This document shows positions 19,133-29,223 of a DNA stretch of 64,000 bases, one piece after another. The stretch spans positions 682,001 through 746,000 of the forward strand of contig NZ_FNXY01000001.1 of the NCBI RefSeq assembly GCF_900108855.1, written 5' to 3'. Each line of letters begins with the position of its first letter. The first letter of the stretch is position 1. The notes below the pieces were generated by a model. It saw only the letters and a program-made list of their open reading frames with translations. It was not told the origin of the DNA and searched no databases. Source of the DNA: Dyadobacter koreensis. GTDB taxonomy: Bacteria > Bacteroidota > Bacteroidia > Cytophagales > Spirosomataceae. The position numbers and the translations under genes were made by a program.

Positions 19133-20086
19133 TCAAACTTTTCCTCGAACGATCTTCGACAACAAAGAAAACGGCCTGATCTTCTTTTCCAGAAGTGTAA
19201 AAATATTTTTACCAGAATTGAAAGTCCTTAGCTTATTACCATTGTAGGTTTGAACTACCTTTTCACCGGTCAACATATTTTCCAGACTGTTTCGCAAGAA
19301 CAGTTCCTTGGTAACCATGTTTGACAACATCGGTGTATAATAGTAGCAATCTCTAAAGAAATAATGAGTTACCTGCGACCAGCGCGTGGTTCCATCTTTG
19401 GTAACTGGTGATCCCCCATGAATGATGTTAGAAGACCAGATGAGAACGTCACCTTTTTTGGCCAGGAATTTTTTCTTCTCAAACTTATTTGCATCAACGA
19501 TTTTTTCTATAAAGTCTTCGTAGTCAACATAATCACTATAAGACGATGTTTTAGAATCAGGCTTTATGTGAGAGAAATCATACTCAGGCAGACGGTGTGA
19601 TCCTGGAAAGTAAAATACCGGTCCTTTATCTTCGGTAATATCCTCCAGTGCTACCCAGACGCCGCACATAAAACGGGCTGGTAATGAGCTAAAATGTATG
19701 GTATCGGAATGTGCCCGCTGCTGTGATCCGAATTTAAAATTAAGCGTTTGGAACGGGATTGGTTCCCGATCATAAAACAATTGCAGCATTTCCAGAATTT
19801 TGGGGTGACAGGCTAGCTGTTTTGAAGCTTCCGACACTTTCCAAAAATCCTGAACTCTTCGGTCGTCACGCTGCGTTTTTATCGGAAAATCAGGATTGAA
19901 AGCTTTTTTGTCTGCATCTTCGCGCGTCTTGTCGACCAGGGATTCAGGCAGGATACCCGAAATAACTACAAAACCATTTTTTTGATACTCTTTGACATAA
20001 TGAAGTTGTTGATCAGTTAACTTTTTTGTTTTTAAAATCTCTTCAAAAAAGGGCGATTCGATCCATGGCAAATTCGCATTAATCAT
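19133..20086 (-). CDS. Phytanoyl-CoA dioxygenase (PhyH) family protein
   Basis: The double-stranded beta-helix Fe(II)/2-oxoglutarate oxygenase signature is present: the HxD motif in RAHSDTIHF (His126, Asp128), the distal His223 in SNIIHGGSPV, and a nearby basic residue (Arg235) suited to 2-oxoglutarate. GDVLIWSSN before the distal His is typical of PhyH. Length is 317 residues with no export signal, so it is cytoplasmic. It probably hydroxylates a small metabolite or a natural-product intermediate; the substrate is not deducible. It is followed by its own hairpin and converges with the dehydrogenase-like gene. Confidence 0.85.
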   Translation of the reverse strand: MINANLPWIESPFFEEILKTKKLTDQQLHYVKEYQKNGFVVISGILPESLVDKTREDADKKAFNPDFPIKTQRDDRRVQDFWKVSEASKQLACHPKILEMLQLFYDREPIPFQTLNFKFGSQQRAHSDTIHFSSLPARFMCGVWVALEDITEDKGPVFYFPGSHRLPEYDFSHIKPDSKTSSYSDYVDYEDFIEKIVDANKFEKKKFLAKKGDVLIWSSNIIHGGSPVTKDGTTRWSQVTHYFFRDCYYYTPMLSNMVTKELFLRNSLENMLTGEKVVQTYNGNKLRTFNSGKNIFTLLEKKIRPFSLLSKIVRGKV

Positions 20087-20261
20087 ACTTTAAATTTTAA
20101 AGGGTTGTATATTTCATGACCGCAAGAAATAGTCTTGCCGTAACAAAAATACATTTATTCCATTCTCATTGTTGTAAAAAGCAATTTCGGTCGAATATTT
20201 TTTTATTCTGATAACGAATAGAAATCTCTGGGAATGGAGATTGAAAATAGGAACCCGATCA

Positions 20262-20296
20262 CAAAAAAAGCCGGTTTTGATTGCTCAAAACCGGCT
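20262..20296 (-). terminator. Terminator of the rimP-nusA-infB operon
   Basis: AGCCGGTTTTGA and TCAAAACCGGCT form a perfect 12-bp stem with a TTGC loop. On the minus strand it is followed by TTTTTTTG. It lies 21 bases past the infB stop. Confidence 0.92.
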
Positions 20297-20317
20297 CGTT
20301 CAATATGTCTGGTTAAC

Positions 20318-23300
20318 TTAAAGAGACCTTTTTACTTCACGAAGTTCAAAGCTTTCTATAATATCACCCACTTCTATATCATTAAAGTTCTTGATACTCA
20401 AACCACACTCATAACCATTTCTAACTTCCTGAACATCATCTTTGTAACGTTTCAGCGAGTCAATTTCTCCGGTTAGAAGTACGATACCGTCACGAACCAC
20501 ACGGATCTTGTTGCTACGTTTCACGAAACCATCGGTAACATAACATCCGGCAATAGTACCGATACGACTGATTTTAAATACTTCTCTGATTTCAATATTA
20601 CCTGTAACAATTTCTTCGATCGTCGGAGCAAGCATACCTGTCATCGCGTCTTTGATCTCATCAATCGCACTGTAAATTACAGAGTAGTGACGAATTTCAA
20701 TTTGATCCTGTTCGGCCATTTTCTTCGCATTTGCCGACGGACGAACCTGGAATCCAACAATAATCGCATCAGCAGCAATCGCAAGGTTAACATCAGATTC
20801 AGAGATCTGACCAACTGCTTTATGGATGATATTTACCTGAACTTCATTTGTTGAAAGTTGCAGTAACGAATCTGAAAGTGCTTCCACAGATCCATCCACG
20901 TCACCTTTAATGATCAGGTTAAGCTCACGGAAACTACCGATCGCCTTACGACGGCCAATTTCTTCCAGTGTGATATGCTTACGGGTACGGATCGTTTGTT
21001 CACGTTGAATCTGCTCACGTTTCACAGCGATGTCACGTGCATCACGTTCGTTTTCAAATACATTAAAACGATCACCTGCTTGTGGCGCACCATTCAAACC
21101 AAGTAACTGTACTGGCATAGACGGTCCGGCAGTTTTCAGCTTGCGACCCAGATAATCGGTCATCGCCTTTACCTTACCAAAGTGTGCACCTGCTAAAACG
21201 ACATCTCCAACTTTCAATGTACCTGTTTCAACAAGTATCGTTGTAACGTATCCACGTCCTTTATCCAAAGATGCTTCCACAACACTACCGATCGCGCGGC
21301 GGTTAGGGTTCGCTTTCAGTTCCAGCAATTCTGCTTCCAGAAGTACTTTTTCCAAAAGAAGATCAATACCAAAACCTGATTTGGAAGAGATTTCCTGAGT
21401 CTGGTATTTACCACCCCACTCTTCTACCAATATATTCATGTTGGCAAGTTCTTCACGGATTTTTTCCGTGTTGGCGCCTGCCTTATCAATCTTACTGAAT
21501 GCAAACACAATCGGTACACCAGCAACCTGTGAGTGATTAATCGCCTCACGTGTTTGTGGCATGATGCTATCGTCTGCTGCAATTACAATAATTACAACGT
21601 CGGTAACTTTTGCTCCACGGGCACGCATCGCTGTAAAGGCTTCGTGACCTGGTGTATCAAGGAATGTAACCTGTTTACCTGTTTTTGTTTTAACGCTATA
21701 TGCACCAATGTGCTGCGTAATACCTCCTGCTTCTCCACTCGCAACGTTTTCTGAACGTATATAGTCAAGAAGGGACGTTTTACCATGATCGACGTGACCC
21801 ATGATCGTTACAATCGGAGCTCTTTCGACAAGGCTTTCTTCTGTATCAACTTCTTCAACAACATCATTCTGAACTTCCTCCTCAGCTGAGATAAAGGCAA
21901 CTTCAAATCCGAATTCATCAGCAATAAATGTGATCGCTTCTGCATCCAGACGCTGGTTGATCGAAACGAACATACCCATGCTCATACAAACCGAAATTAC
22001 TTCCTGGACTGTAACTTCCATCAAAGAAGCCAAGTCATTTGCAGAAACGAATTCTGTTACGCGAAGTACTTTTGTTTCTTCTAATCCGTCCGCGTTTGGA
22101 TCATTCTGATCTGCACGGTCGCGGCGGCGAAGTCCTTTTCCACGCGTTGCGGTACGGCTGTTGCTACCTCCGCCCATTCTGGCCATGGTTGCCTTGATGT
22201 TGTCCGAAACTTCTTTGTCAGAAACTTCTTCCCTTTTCCCGCCTCTTCTGTTGTTATTTCGTCCCTTATTCGCAGCCGCTCCCGCTCCTGCACCTGTGTT
22301 TCCGGTACCTGTACTTCCGGCAGCAGGCGTTGTTCCTGTAGTTCCGGTAGCTGGCCTGTTTGTGTTCGTACTGGTAGTCCCGGTATTTGCAGTTCGAGGC
22401 GCGTTTGTATTCGGAGCTCCGTTAGGAGTTCTTGAGCGGTTGTTATCTCTGTTATTATTATCTCTGTTTCCAGGAGTGCTTGGCGTTGTGGTAGTTCCTG
22501 TTGCTGGCGTAGTTGCCGGAGCACCTGCGGTAGCTGGTCTTACCTCATCACGAATTCGCTTGCGCTTACGGCGACGTTTTTTGTCGGTAGCCGAATCGCT
22601 TGACGCAACAGGATCTTTTTTCTTGATTCTGTCAGAAGGCAGTTCGATTTTACCAATAACCCGAAGACCACGAAGCTGCTCACCGCGCGCTTCAATCAAT
22701 TCAGATTCATTGGATTCTGGTGTTGCCGGGCTGCTTTCAGTAGCCGGTTTGTTTTCAGCAACAGGAGGGGTAGTTTCTTTTACGGGAATTTCCACCGGTT
22801 TTGACTCTTCTTTTTGAGTAGGCGGCTTCACTTCGGCAACGGGTTGTACCGGGGCCACTGGTTCCGGTTTTTCAACTACTACCTCTTTTTCAGCAACTAG
22901 CTCTTTCTTTGGTTGTTCAATAATTGTATTTTCAACAGGCGGTTTCACAACCGGCTGTGTTTCTTGCTTCACTTCTTGCTGAACTTTTACTGGTTCAGCT
23001 TCTTTTACCTCGTTCTTCGGCTCTGGAGCGGCAACAGGTACAGGCGGCGGCGTTTCAGCCTTAACCTCTTTTACAGGTTCCTGGACAGGCTCTGGTTGCA
23101 CCGGAGTTGGAGCAGCAACTGGCTTTTTAGCATCCAGGTCTATCTTACCAACTACTTTAATACCAGGGAGTCTGTTTTCAAAAGCAGGGGATGCTGGCTC
23201 CGCCTTTTCTTCCACCTGAGGCTTTTCTTCAATAGGTTTAGAGGGCGAATTGCGGAAATATAAAATTCCGTCAACGTCACTTTTGTGCTTTTCTTCCTTC

Positions 23301-23527
23301 ACTTCAACAGCAGGTTCCGACGAAGTATTTCTCGGTGCCCATGAAGCTTTAAGATCTTCTGATTTGAAGTCTTTCGCAAGAAAATCAATTTGATCCGAAT
23401 TAATTTTGGTATTGGGGTTACTTTCCACCTTGTACCCTTTGGCAGACAGGTGATCCACGATCGTAGTAATTCCTACGTTCAGGATCCTTGCCACTTGGCT
23501 TAGGCGCATCATTTTATCTTCTGCCAT
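20318..23527 (-). CDS. infB: Translation initiation factor IF-2
   Basis: A full-length 1069-residue IF-2. The N-terminus has an IF2_N domain ([22 protein letters not shown]). Next comes a long Pro/Glu/Val/Lys-rich stretch to about residue 300. A Thr/Asn/Gly-rich low-complexity linker follows at about 340-430, then a second IF2_N-like domain. The GTPase G1 loop is GHVDHGKT at 577-584, followed by DTPGHEAF and FSKIDKAG. C-terminal domains II-IV end in [10 protein letters not shown]. It delivers initiator tRNA to the 30S subunit. It is the last gene of the canonical rimP-nusA-infB order and has its own terminator. Confidence 0.98.
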   Translation of the reverse strand: MAEDKMMRLSQVARILNVGITTIVDHLSAKGYKVESNPNTKINSDQIDFLAKDFKSEDLKASWAPRNTSSEPAVEVKEEKHKSDVDGILYFRNSPSKPIEEKPQVEEKAEPASPAFENRLPGIKVVGKIDLDAKKPVAAPTPVQPEPVQEPVKEVKAETPPPVPVAAPEPKNEVKEAEPVKVQQEVKQETQPVVKPPVENTIIEQPKKELVAEKEVVVEKPEPVAPVQPVAEVKPPTQKEESKPVEIPVKETTPPVAENKPATESSPATPESNESELIEARGEQLRGLRVIGKIELPSDRIKKKDPVASSDSATDKKRRRKRKRIRDEVRPATAGAPATTPATGTTTTPSTPGNRDNNNRDNNRSRTPNGAPNTNAPRTANTGTTSTNTNRPATGTTGTTPAAGSTGTGNTGAGAGAAANKGRNNNRRGGKREEVSDKEVSDNIKATMARMGGGSNSRTATRGKGLRRRDRADQNDPNADGLEETKVLRVTEFVSANDLASLMEVTVQEVISVCMSMGMFVSINQRLDAEAITFIADEFGFEVAFISAEEEVQNDVVEEVDTEESLVERAPIVTIMGHVDHGKTSLLDYIRSENVASGEAGGITQHIGAYSVKTKTGKQVTFLDTPGHEAFTAMRARGAKVTDVVIIVIAADDSIMPQTREAINHSQVAGVPIVFAFSKIDKAGANTEKIREELANMNILVEEWGGKYQTQEISSKSGFGIDLLLEKVLLEAELLELKANPNRRAIGSVVEASLDKGRGYVTTILVETGTLKVGDVVLAGAHFGKVKAMTDYLGRKLKTAGPSMPVQLLGLNGAPQAGDRFNVFENERDARDIAVKREQIQREQTIRTRKHITLEEIGRRKAIGSFRELNLIIKGDVDGSVEALSDSLLQLSTNEVQVNIIHKAVGQISESDVNLAIAADAIIVGFQVRPSANAKKMAEQDQIEIRHYSVIYSAIDEIKDAMTGMLAPTIEEIVTGNIEIREVFKISRIGTIAGCYVTDGFVKRSNKIRVVRDGIVLLTGEIDSLKRYKDDVQEVRNGYECGLSIKNFNDIEVGDIIESFELREVKRSL

Positions 23528-23605
23528 ATTAGCAATTTGTAGAAAAAAGTTTTTGCATCCGTGGAAATATAAACACTATGTCAATACCTCCACATATTCT
23601 TGTAA

Positions 23606-24847
23606 TTATTCAAACTCTTTACGAAGGATATCCAGAATATCTTCAACGGTATTTTCTTCCAAATCCGTCCGTCGAACAAGTTCCTCTTTGTTAAGCGCTA
23701 AAACACTTTTAGCGGTATCCAATCCTATTTTGTGCAATTCGCTGATCATCCATGCATCGATTTCGTCAGAGAATTCAGAAAGATCCACATCTTCATCATT
23801 CTGTTCTTCGATATCACGGAAAACATCAATCTCCATGCCAACCAGTTTGCCTGCCAACTTAATATTCTGGCCGCCTTTACCAATTGCCAACGAAACCTGA
23901 TCTGGTTTGAGGAAAACTGATACACGTTTTGCTTCACGGTCAATCTGCATTGAGCTTACTTTTGCCGGGCTTAATGCACGACTGATAAGCAATTCCAGAT
24001 TGTCTGTGTAATTGATCACGTCAATATTTTCATTACCCAATTCACGCACGATCGAGTGAATTCTTGAACCCTTCATACCCACGCAAGCCCCTACCGGATC
24101 AATGCGGTCATCATAGGATTCAACCGCCACTTTGGCACGCTCGCCTGGCTCACGAACCACTCTTCTCACTGAAATAATTCCATCATAAATTTCAGGAATT
24201 TCTACTTCAAACAAGCGCTCCAAGAATACCGGAGATGTTCTAGATAACGTAATTTTTGGCGTACCGTTATTCATATCCACTTTATGGATCACAGATTTAA
24301 CGGATTCTCCCTTGCGGAAACGGTCCTTTGAAATTTGCTCGGTGCGTGGTAGAGAAAGCTCATTTCCTTCACCATCCATGATGATCACCTCATGACGAAG
24401 TGTCTGATACACCTCGCCTGTTATCATTTCACCAACCTGATCCTTGTATTTTTCATACATGATCTCCTTCTCCATATCTTTAATTTTCTGGATCAGGGTC
24501 TGGCGGGCTGTCTGAACCAGTCTACGACCAAATTCAACAAGCTTAACTTCTTCTGCAACTTCTTCGCCGACTTCAAAGTCATTCTGAATCTTGCGAGCCT
24601 CTGCCAGTGGAATTTTGTTATAATCCCAGATATCTTCCGAGTTGTCGTCGACAATCTCACGGGTGCGCCACATTTCAAGGTCACCACTTTCCGGGTTAAT
24701 GATCACATCAAAATTATCATCAGTACCGTACTTTTTACGAATCATTGTACGAAATACTTCTTCCAAAACGCTGATCATCGTCGGACGATCAATGTTTTTT
24801 GAGCTGGCAAACTCTGCGAACGACTCAATTAATATTCCGCTATCCAT
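23606..24847 (-). CDS. nusA: Transcription termination/antitermination protein NusA
   Basis: A 413-residue NusA with the N-terminal RNA polymerase-binding domain, an S1 domain (GEMITGEVYQTL onward), and two KH domains including GACVGMKGSRIHSIVREL and LAIGKGGQNIKLAGKL. A short acidic and helical C-terminus follows. It sits between rimP and infB on the same strand, 78 bases upstream of infB. It binds RNA polymerase and nascent RNA and modulates pausing, termination and rRNA antitermination. Length and domain order are normal for Bacteroidota. Confidence 0.98.
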   Translation of the reverse strand: MDSGILIESFAEFASSKNIDRPTMISVLEEVFRTMIRKKYGTDDNFDVIINPESGDLEMWRTREIVDDNSEDIWDYNKIPLAEARKIQNDFEVGEEVAEEVKLVEFGRRLVQTARQTLIQKIKDMEKEIMYEKYKDQVGEMITGEVYQTLRHEVIIMDGEGNELSLPRTEQISKDRFRKGESVKSVIHKVDMNNGTPKITLSRTSPVFLERLFEVEIPEIYDGIISVRRVVREPGERAKVAVESYDDRIDPVGACVGMKGSRIHSIVRELGNENIDVINYTDNLELLISRALSPAKVSSMQIDREAKRVSVFLKPDQVSLAIGKGGQNIKLAGKLVGMEIDVFRDIEEQNDEDVDLSEFSDEIDAWMISELHKIGLDTAKSVLALNKEELVRRTDLEENTVEDILDILRKEFE

Positions 24848-24930
24848 TGTTATGCTTAAGAATATTTGCTGATACTAAGTTATACATAATATATAATTTC
24901 CTGCAAATCAGATCTAAATGATAATCTGAT

Positions 24931-25419
24931 CTATAAGTTTTTAAACGAGATTTCAACAAGTGCTTTCGAGATCTGATCCACCGGGATCTCACGTTTCAGC
25001 GATGCTTCATCTACGGGCGTTTTCGATTTTTTCTTTGGCTCAGGAAGTTGAAGTGTAATACTCTCTTCTTTTGCCTCGATCAACTGACCTGAAATTGACT
25101 CTCCTGTTTTCAAAGTTACCTTCAAATTTCTTCCCAGGTTTTTCAGATATTGACGGAGCAGAACCAAAGGCTGGTCCAGGCCGGGAGAAGAAACTTCCAA
25201 TGTGTAGGCTTCTGCGAAAACTTCCAGTTCTTCCAGTTGTTTCGCAAGCCTGCGGCTGATGGATGTACATTCCTGAATTGTAATTCCTTCGTCTTTGTCG
25301 ACTAAAATTGTTACCTTCTGGCTTACTTTGGAAGCCTTTATCTGAATATCCACCAGAAAATAATTGCCTTCCTCCAAAAACGGAGCCAGCAAAACTTCCA
25401 AATGTTCTTTTATTGTCAT
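24931..25419 (-). CDS. rimP: Ribosome maturation factor RimP
   Basis: I set the start at the ATG giving MTIKEHLEVLLAPFLEEG, because the longer frame adds 11 unconserved residues. The protein (162 residues) has the RimP N-terminal domain with YFLVDIQ and the hallmark CTSISRRLAKQLE followed by YTLEVSSPGLDQPL. The C-terminal SH3-like domain follows. It assists 30S subunit assembly. It heads the rimP-nusA-infB operon behind a good Bacteroidota promoter. Confidence 0.96.
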   Translation of the reverse strand: MTIKEHLEVLLAPFLEEGNYFLVDIQIKASKVSQKVTILVDKDEGITIQECTSISRRLAKQLEELEVFAEAYTLEVSSPGLDQPLVLLRQYLKNLGRNLKVTLKTGESISGQLIEAKEESITLQLPEPKKKSKTPVDEASLKREIPVDQISKALVEISFKNL

Positions 25420-25492
25420 GTAAGATGTACTACAAATAAAAAAGGGGATCAAATACCCCCCTCAATCAACCGATCAAACTCGAATTATTATG

Positions 25493-25524
25493 CAAATGTA
25501 AAACTTTTTTATCATTTGTACAAA
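25493..25524 (-). promoter_or_regulatory. Promoter of the rimP-nusA-infB operon
   Basis: Read on the minus strand: TTTG (25524-25521), 20 bases, then TACATTTG (25500-25493), matching TTTG/TAnnTTTG. The predicted leader before the rimP ATG is about 65 bases. No regulatory hairpin is obvious in it. Confidence 0.55.
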
Positions 25525-25576
25525 CTCTTGGAGAAGTGTTCTTTATTCAAAGTGTTCGTCTACTTTTGTAACAGGA

Positions 25577-26692
25577 TTGAAATCATATCGCATTGTGAAA
25601 AGATTGAAAGGATTTTTTTGGTTTTTGTTTAAGTTTTTCGCCGCTTACTCTTTACTGGTGTATGCTTTAACATATTGGGTCCCCACCCCGCACTGGGCTG
25701 CGGGATTTTTAATGATGTCCCTGCCGGTCACGGTAATTATCAACATTATTTTTGTTTTTATTTTTTTGCTGGTCGATTCAAAAAAATCACTGGCGCCGAT
25801 TTTCCTGATCGCTGTATCGAGCGTCTTTTTGCCAAGAACCTATCAGTTTGGCAATAAGCCGGAAAATCCTGAAAAGGGACAATCCGATAAACACAGCTTT
25901 ACGATCATGAACTATAACGTTTATGGATTCTGGGTTACTCCACGCCATGTCCGGGCAGATGATATTAAAACCGAGCGGATGAAAGAATGGATCATCAAGC
26001 AAAATGTTGACATTCTGTGCATGCCGGAATTTAATAATGAAAAACAGCTGCCAACTTATAGAACTGTCAAATACTTCAGAGAATCCGGATATCCGTATTA
26101 CAATTTACTTGGTAAGAAAATGAATGAAAGCACTACATTCAAAAGCCTGGCAATTTTCTCGAAATTTCCGATCATCAAACACAAGGAAGAAGCTTTCGAG
26201 CAGCAGAACGGGCTGATGTATGTTGATGTGGTTATAAGAAAAGATACCGTAAGGATAATTGGTGTGCATTTATATTCTATGTCGCTGCAATTGAAAACAC
26301 TCGTTAGCCAAAAGAAGTTGGAAGGCGTAAAGCGTGAAACTAAATCTACCTTATCGTCCATGAAAAAAGGATTTTCAGCTCGGATAAGAGAAGTTGGTGT
26401 TTTGGAAGAGTGGATTAAAGAGTCCCCCTATCCTGTCATCGTTTGCGGAGATTTTAATGAAACACCTTATAGTTATTTTTATGGCCGGACAAGAGCTTTA
26501 CTGAAAAATGCATTTGAAGAAAAAGGCGAGGGTTTTGGATTTACCTACAACCGGATTCCCTGGTTCATTAGAATTGACAATCAGTTTTACAATGACACCA
26601 AGCTTGACCTTTTAGATTTTAAAACATTAAAGGGTGTAAAATATTCAGATCATAATCCAAGTTTTGGGACGTATTCAGTTAATCGTGAGTAG
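25577..26692 (+). CDS. Endonuclease/exonuclease/phosphatase (EEP) family membrane protein
   Basis: The frame opens with TTG (MKSYRIVKRLKG); a GTG 18 bases downstream is an equally good start, and a TACTTTTG -7-like box just upstream (25561-25568) favours the later one. Two or three hydrophobic helices lie in residues 10-90. An EEP domain follows, with the strand IMNYNVYGF, the metal-binding Glu of CMPEFN, the catalytic VCGDFNETPYSY and the terminal SDHNPSFGTY. Such anchored EEP proteins of Bacteroidota are usually uncharacterised; they may be nucleases or phosphodiesterases acting at the envelope. It diverges from the rimP operon. Confidence 0.85.
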   Translation: MKSYRIVKRLKGFFWFLFKFFAAYSLLVYALTYWVPTPHWAAGFLMMSLPVTVIINIIFVFIFLLVDSKKSLAPIFLIAVSSVFLPRTYQFGNKPENPEKGQSDKHSFTIMNYNVYGFWVTPRHVRADDIKTERMKEWIIKQNVDILCMPEFNNEKQLPTYRTVKYFRESGYPYYNLLGKKMNESTTFKSLAIFSKFPIIKHKEEAFEQQNGLMYVDVVIRKDTVRIIGVHLYSMSLQLKTLVSQKKLEGVKRETKSTLSSMKKGFSARIREVGVLEEWIKESPYPVIVCGDFNETPYSYFYGRTRALLKNAFEEKGEGFGFTYNRIPWFIRIDNQFYNDTKLDLLDFKTLKGVKYSDHNPSFGTYSVNRE

Positions 26693-26709
26693 TTAATTAA
26701 TCAGGTACC

Positions 26710-26754
26710 AACTAAAAGCGGCGGGATTCTGAGAGAATTCCGCCGCTTTTAGTT
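26710..26754. terminator. Bidirectional terminator between convergent genes
   Basis: AACTAAAAGCGGCGG pairs with CCGCCGCTTTTAGTT (15 bp), with extra pairing inside the loop. It lies between the convergent EEP and DUF4907 genes and has A/T arms suited to both directions. Confidence 0.85.
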
Positions 26755-26778
26755 AGTATGATTTCTTGTATCTATTAT

Positions 26779-27138
26779 CTATCGTTGGTAGGTTATTCCC
26801 AGACTATCTAACTCCTGGCGTGAAACCGAGGGAGGAAATATTCCCTGATTTAATTTTTTAACAACCAAATCTCCCGTTTTAAGAGCCTCCTGTTCTGTGC
26901 TAAACCCAGCATTGCCTGGCAAGCCGGGAATTATTTTCTGCTCGATCACAGGCACTGTGTCCTGAGAAATCCGGTATCCCCACGTGCTGTCGAGATGAAT
27001 TGCGGACACCTTGTAAGCGCGAAGACCTTCGCTGCTTGCATTTTTCTTGTTTCCATCGCAGGAAGAAAGAAAAACGGCGGCAGCGAAGGCCCACGTACAG
27101 ATCAAAGCAGATCTGAAATTTTTTGAACTTTTAATCAC
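26779..27138 (-). CDS. DUF4907 family lipoprotein
   Basis: A 119-residue protein with a lipoprotein signal (AVFLSSCDGNKKN). The rest matches my recollection of DUF4907: GWGY-like TWGYRI, then PGLPGNAGFSTEQEAL, GDLVVKKLNQGIFPPSVSRQELDSLGI. It begins two bases after the stop of the Kelch-repeat gene and is co-transcribed with it. The biochemical role of DUF4907 is unknown. It is probably attached to the envelope and works with the Kelch protein. Confidence 0.75.
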   Translation of the reverse strand: MIKSSKNFRSALICTWAFAAAVFLSSCDGNKKNASSEGLRAYKVSAIHLDSTWGYRISQDTVPVIEQKIIPGLPGNAGFSTEQEALKTGDLVVKKLNQGIFPPSVSRQELDSLGITYQR

Positions 27139-27140
27139 GC

Positions 27141-28175
27141 TTAGTTATCGTCGTCGTCTACAGCTGCATCAGGATTGAAACCCCAGAAGTCATCAACTGG
27201 AGTGGAGCTTGCAAGTCCTGTTCCAAAATAACCTACATTGTTGATTACGAAACCTGCTGCATAACCACGTGTTCCTCCTTCAAAAGAAGTTTTCTCTATC
27301 CAGGTATCCGACGTGGGGTTATATTCCCAGCAATCTGAATTTGATGTTCCACCAACGATGTATCCTTTTTCGTTAATGACTAGTGCAAAAGCATTTGATC
27401 GTACTTGTGGGAAATCACCATTGTCATCATTAAAAACAGTTTTCTGAGTCCAGGTTCCCTTTCCACTTGCACCGCCTGGAACGAATTGATACAAGTCTCT
27501 TACCGTTGCAGCCGAATTGTTAATGCCGAAACCTATATAACCTGTTCCGCCGATTGTGAAAGCAGTCGCACTTCTTCTTTTTCCTCCAAGAAACGTCGCA
27601 ACCTCTGTCCACGTGTCCGTTGTTGGATTATATTCATAAAAGTCCTGATAAACACCTGATGCGTTGTATCCAAGACCAACATATCCTTTATCTCCGATTG
27701 AGAATGCAGAAGCATACTGACGAGGGACACCCGCAAAATCAGCTACCGCTTTCCACTTATTCGTAGTCGGATCGTACTGCCAAAAATCTTTTTTGTAGCC
27801 GTTATCAACGGTTGTAACTCCGTCATAGCCAGTCCCAACGTAGGCTTTACCACCAGCAACAAACGAAACAGCGTCATTTCTTGCAGCTCCTGTGAATTCA
27901 GCCACCTGGGACCATATTTTGCCATCGGCATCATATTGCCAGAAATCTTTAACTCTTGGAACACTTTCTCTGGTATATCCTGTACCTATGTAACCTTTGT
28001 TATTAATCATAAAGCTTACTGCTCCGTAACGGGGAATACCTCCGAAGGAAGGTACATCTTTTTTGTACCAGTTTCCAACTTTGTCAGGATCGGATTCACT
28101 ACCACATCCGAATTGAATTAGTGCAGTTGAAGCGATTAGAAGGGTTAACGATGACTTTTTTAAGGTATTAAACAT
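27141..28175 (-). CDS. Kelch-repeat lipoprotein
   Basis: The signal ends in a lipobox (LIQFGCGSES). About six Kelch-type repeats of 45-50 residues follow, each with a motif like KGYIGTGY, then DFWQYDP and W. Examples are GKAYVGTGYDG, DKGYVGLGYNA, GTGYIGFGINN and EKGYIVGGTSN, giving a predicted beta-propeller. The repeats account for nearly all of its 344 residues, so it is a single-propeller binding protein with no catalytic domain. It is followed by the DUF4907 gene and lies downstream of a LytTR regulator on the same strand. Confidence 0.88.
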   Translation of the reverse strand: MFNTLKKSSLTLLIASTALIQFGCGSESDPDKVGNWYKKDVPSFGGIPRYGAVSFMINNKGYIGTGYTRESVPRVKDFWQYDADGKIWSQVAEFTGAARNDAVSFVAGGKAYVGTGYDGVTTVDNGYKKDFWQYDPTTNKWKAVADFAGVPRQYASAFSIGDKGYVGLGYNASGVYQDFYEYNPTTDTWTEVATFLGGKRRSATAFTIGGTGYIGFGINNSAATVRDLYQFVPGGASGKGTWTQKTVFNDDNGDFPQVRSNAFALVINEKGYIVGGTSNSDCWEYNPTSDTWIEKTSFEGGTRGYAAGFVINNVGYFGTGLASSTPVDDFWGFNPDAAVDDDDN

Positions 28176-28335
28176 GAAAAAATTCTGGTTTGACTAATTA
28201 ATACAAATGAATACAAAAATCGTGGTACACTAAGGATAAAAAAAACAATTGAGATGAACGGACCGAATGTGTAGATGAAGAGACATTTGGACCAAATCTA
28301 CTGCAAACATAACATCTTGGAATTGCTTAGAAAAA

Positions 28336-29061
28336 TTATATATTTACTTTTTGTCTAAAAGTTTCATAATAGCTGTCACTAATAGGTACTGTATTTTGTC
28401 CGATTTTGATGCGCTGGCTTCTGATAATATCTATTTTACCGATCGAAACGATGTAAGATTTGTGAACCCGGAAGAACTGATTTCTCGGTAATTTTTCTTC
28501 CAATGCTTTCATTGTCATCCTTGTAATGACGGGATTAAGCTGAGTAACCAAATAAATTTTGAGATAATCTTTCAACCCTTCAACATGGCTGACATCGGAT
28601 AATTTGATCTTCACCAACGAGTAATCCGAGGTTACAAATAAATATTCCAAATTTATAAATTGCTCATCTGCCTTGTTTCTCCTTTCTCTCAGAGTCAACA
28701 AACTGAAAATTTCATGGGCTTTTTCGGCTGTTTTCCAGAAACGTTCTCTTTGAAGAGGCTTCAAAAGGTAATCTAAAATATCCAGGTTAAAGGCTTCTAA
28801 CGCAAAATAATCCCTATTTGTTGTAATGATTATCCTGGTATTGTCAGATAAACTTCTCAGATCCCTTAGTCCATCCGCACCACAATTTTCAATATCTAAA
28901 AATAGAAGGTCTACTTTTTGCGTTTTAAGAATGCTGGCGGCATTTTCCGAAACGGTATAGGCGCCAATCAAATCAAAAAATGAAATACTGTTAATGTGCT
29001 GACTCAAAACTTCCAGATCGTGTTCACTTTTATCAATGACAATACAGTTGATCTTCCTCAT
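28336..29061 (-). CDS. LytTR-family response regulator
   Basis: The receiver domain has Asp10 in VIDKSEHD and the phosphoacceptor Asp56 in LLFLDIEN, although the second acidic residue of the usual DD pair is replaced by Lys. The conserved Lys lies in YLLKPLQR. The C-terminal LytTR DNA-binding domain shows VEGLKDYLKIY, MKALEEKLPRNQFFRVHKSYIV and IGQNTVPISDSYYE. No histidine kinase adjoins it. It lies between the Kelch/DUF4907 genes and the divergent DUF4270 gene and could control either. Length (241 residues) is typical. Confidence 0.92.
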   Translation of the reverse strand: MRKINCIVIDKSEHDLEVLSQHINSISFFDLIGAYTVSENAASILKTQKVDLLFLDIENCGADGLRDLRSLSDNTRIIITTNRDYFALEAFNLDILDYLLKPLQRERFWKTAEKAHEIFSLLTLRERRNKADEQFINLEYLFVTSDYSLVKIKLSDVSHVEGLKDYLKIYLVTQLNPVITRMTMKALEEKLPRNQFFRVHKSYIVSIGKIDIIRSQRIKIGQNTVPISDSYYETFRQKVNI

Positions 29062-29169
29062 ATGTACTTAAATGCAAATTGCCGATGTGATATCTAGCTA
29101 TACGTGCAAGCCGGCGATTTTGTTGCAACTGATTTTGGTCTACACATTTTGCCTGTTTGTCTAATTCCC

Positions 29170-29200
29170 TTTGTTATTCAGGTTATATCTGATATTTTTG
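29170..29200 (+). promoter_or_regulatory. Promoter of the DUF4270 gene
   Basis: TTTG (29170-29173), 19 bases, then TATTTTTG (29193-29200) is a full match to the Bacteroidota consensus. The predicted transcription start is close to 29207, about 17 bases ahead of the ATG. Confidence 0.65.
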
Positions 29201-29223
29201 CATTTTTACTGTTCTTGCGCTAA

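Noticed and set aside
22161..22817. A 218-codon plus-strand frame antisense to infB
   Set aside because: It is a shadow of the low-complexity linker of IF-2; composition is repetitive and infB is certain.
24392..24802. A 136-codon plus-strand frame opposite nusA
   Set aside because: It overlaps conserved NusA domains completely and has no start context or family match.
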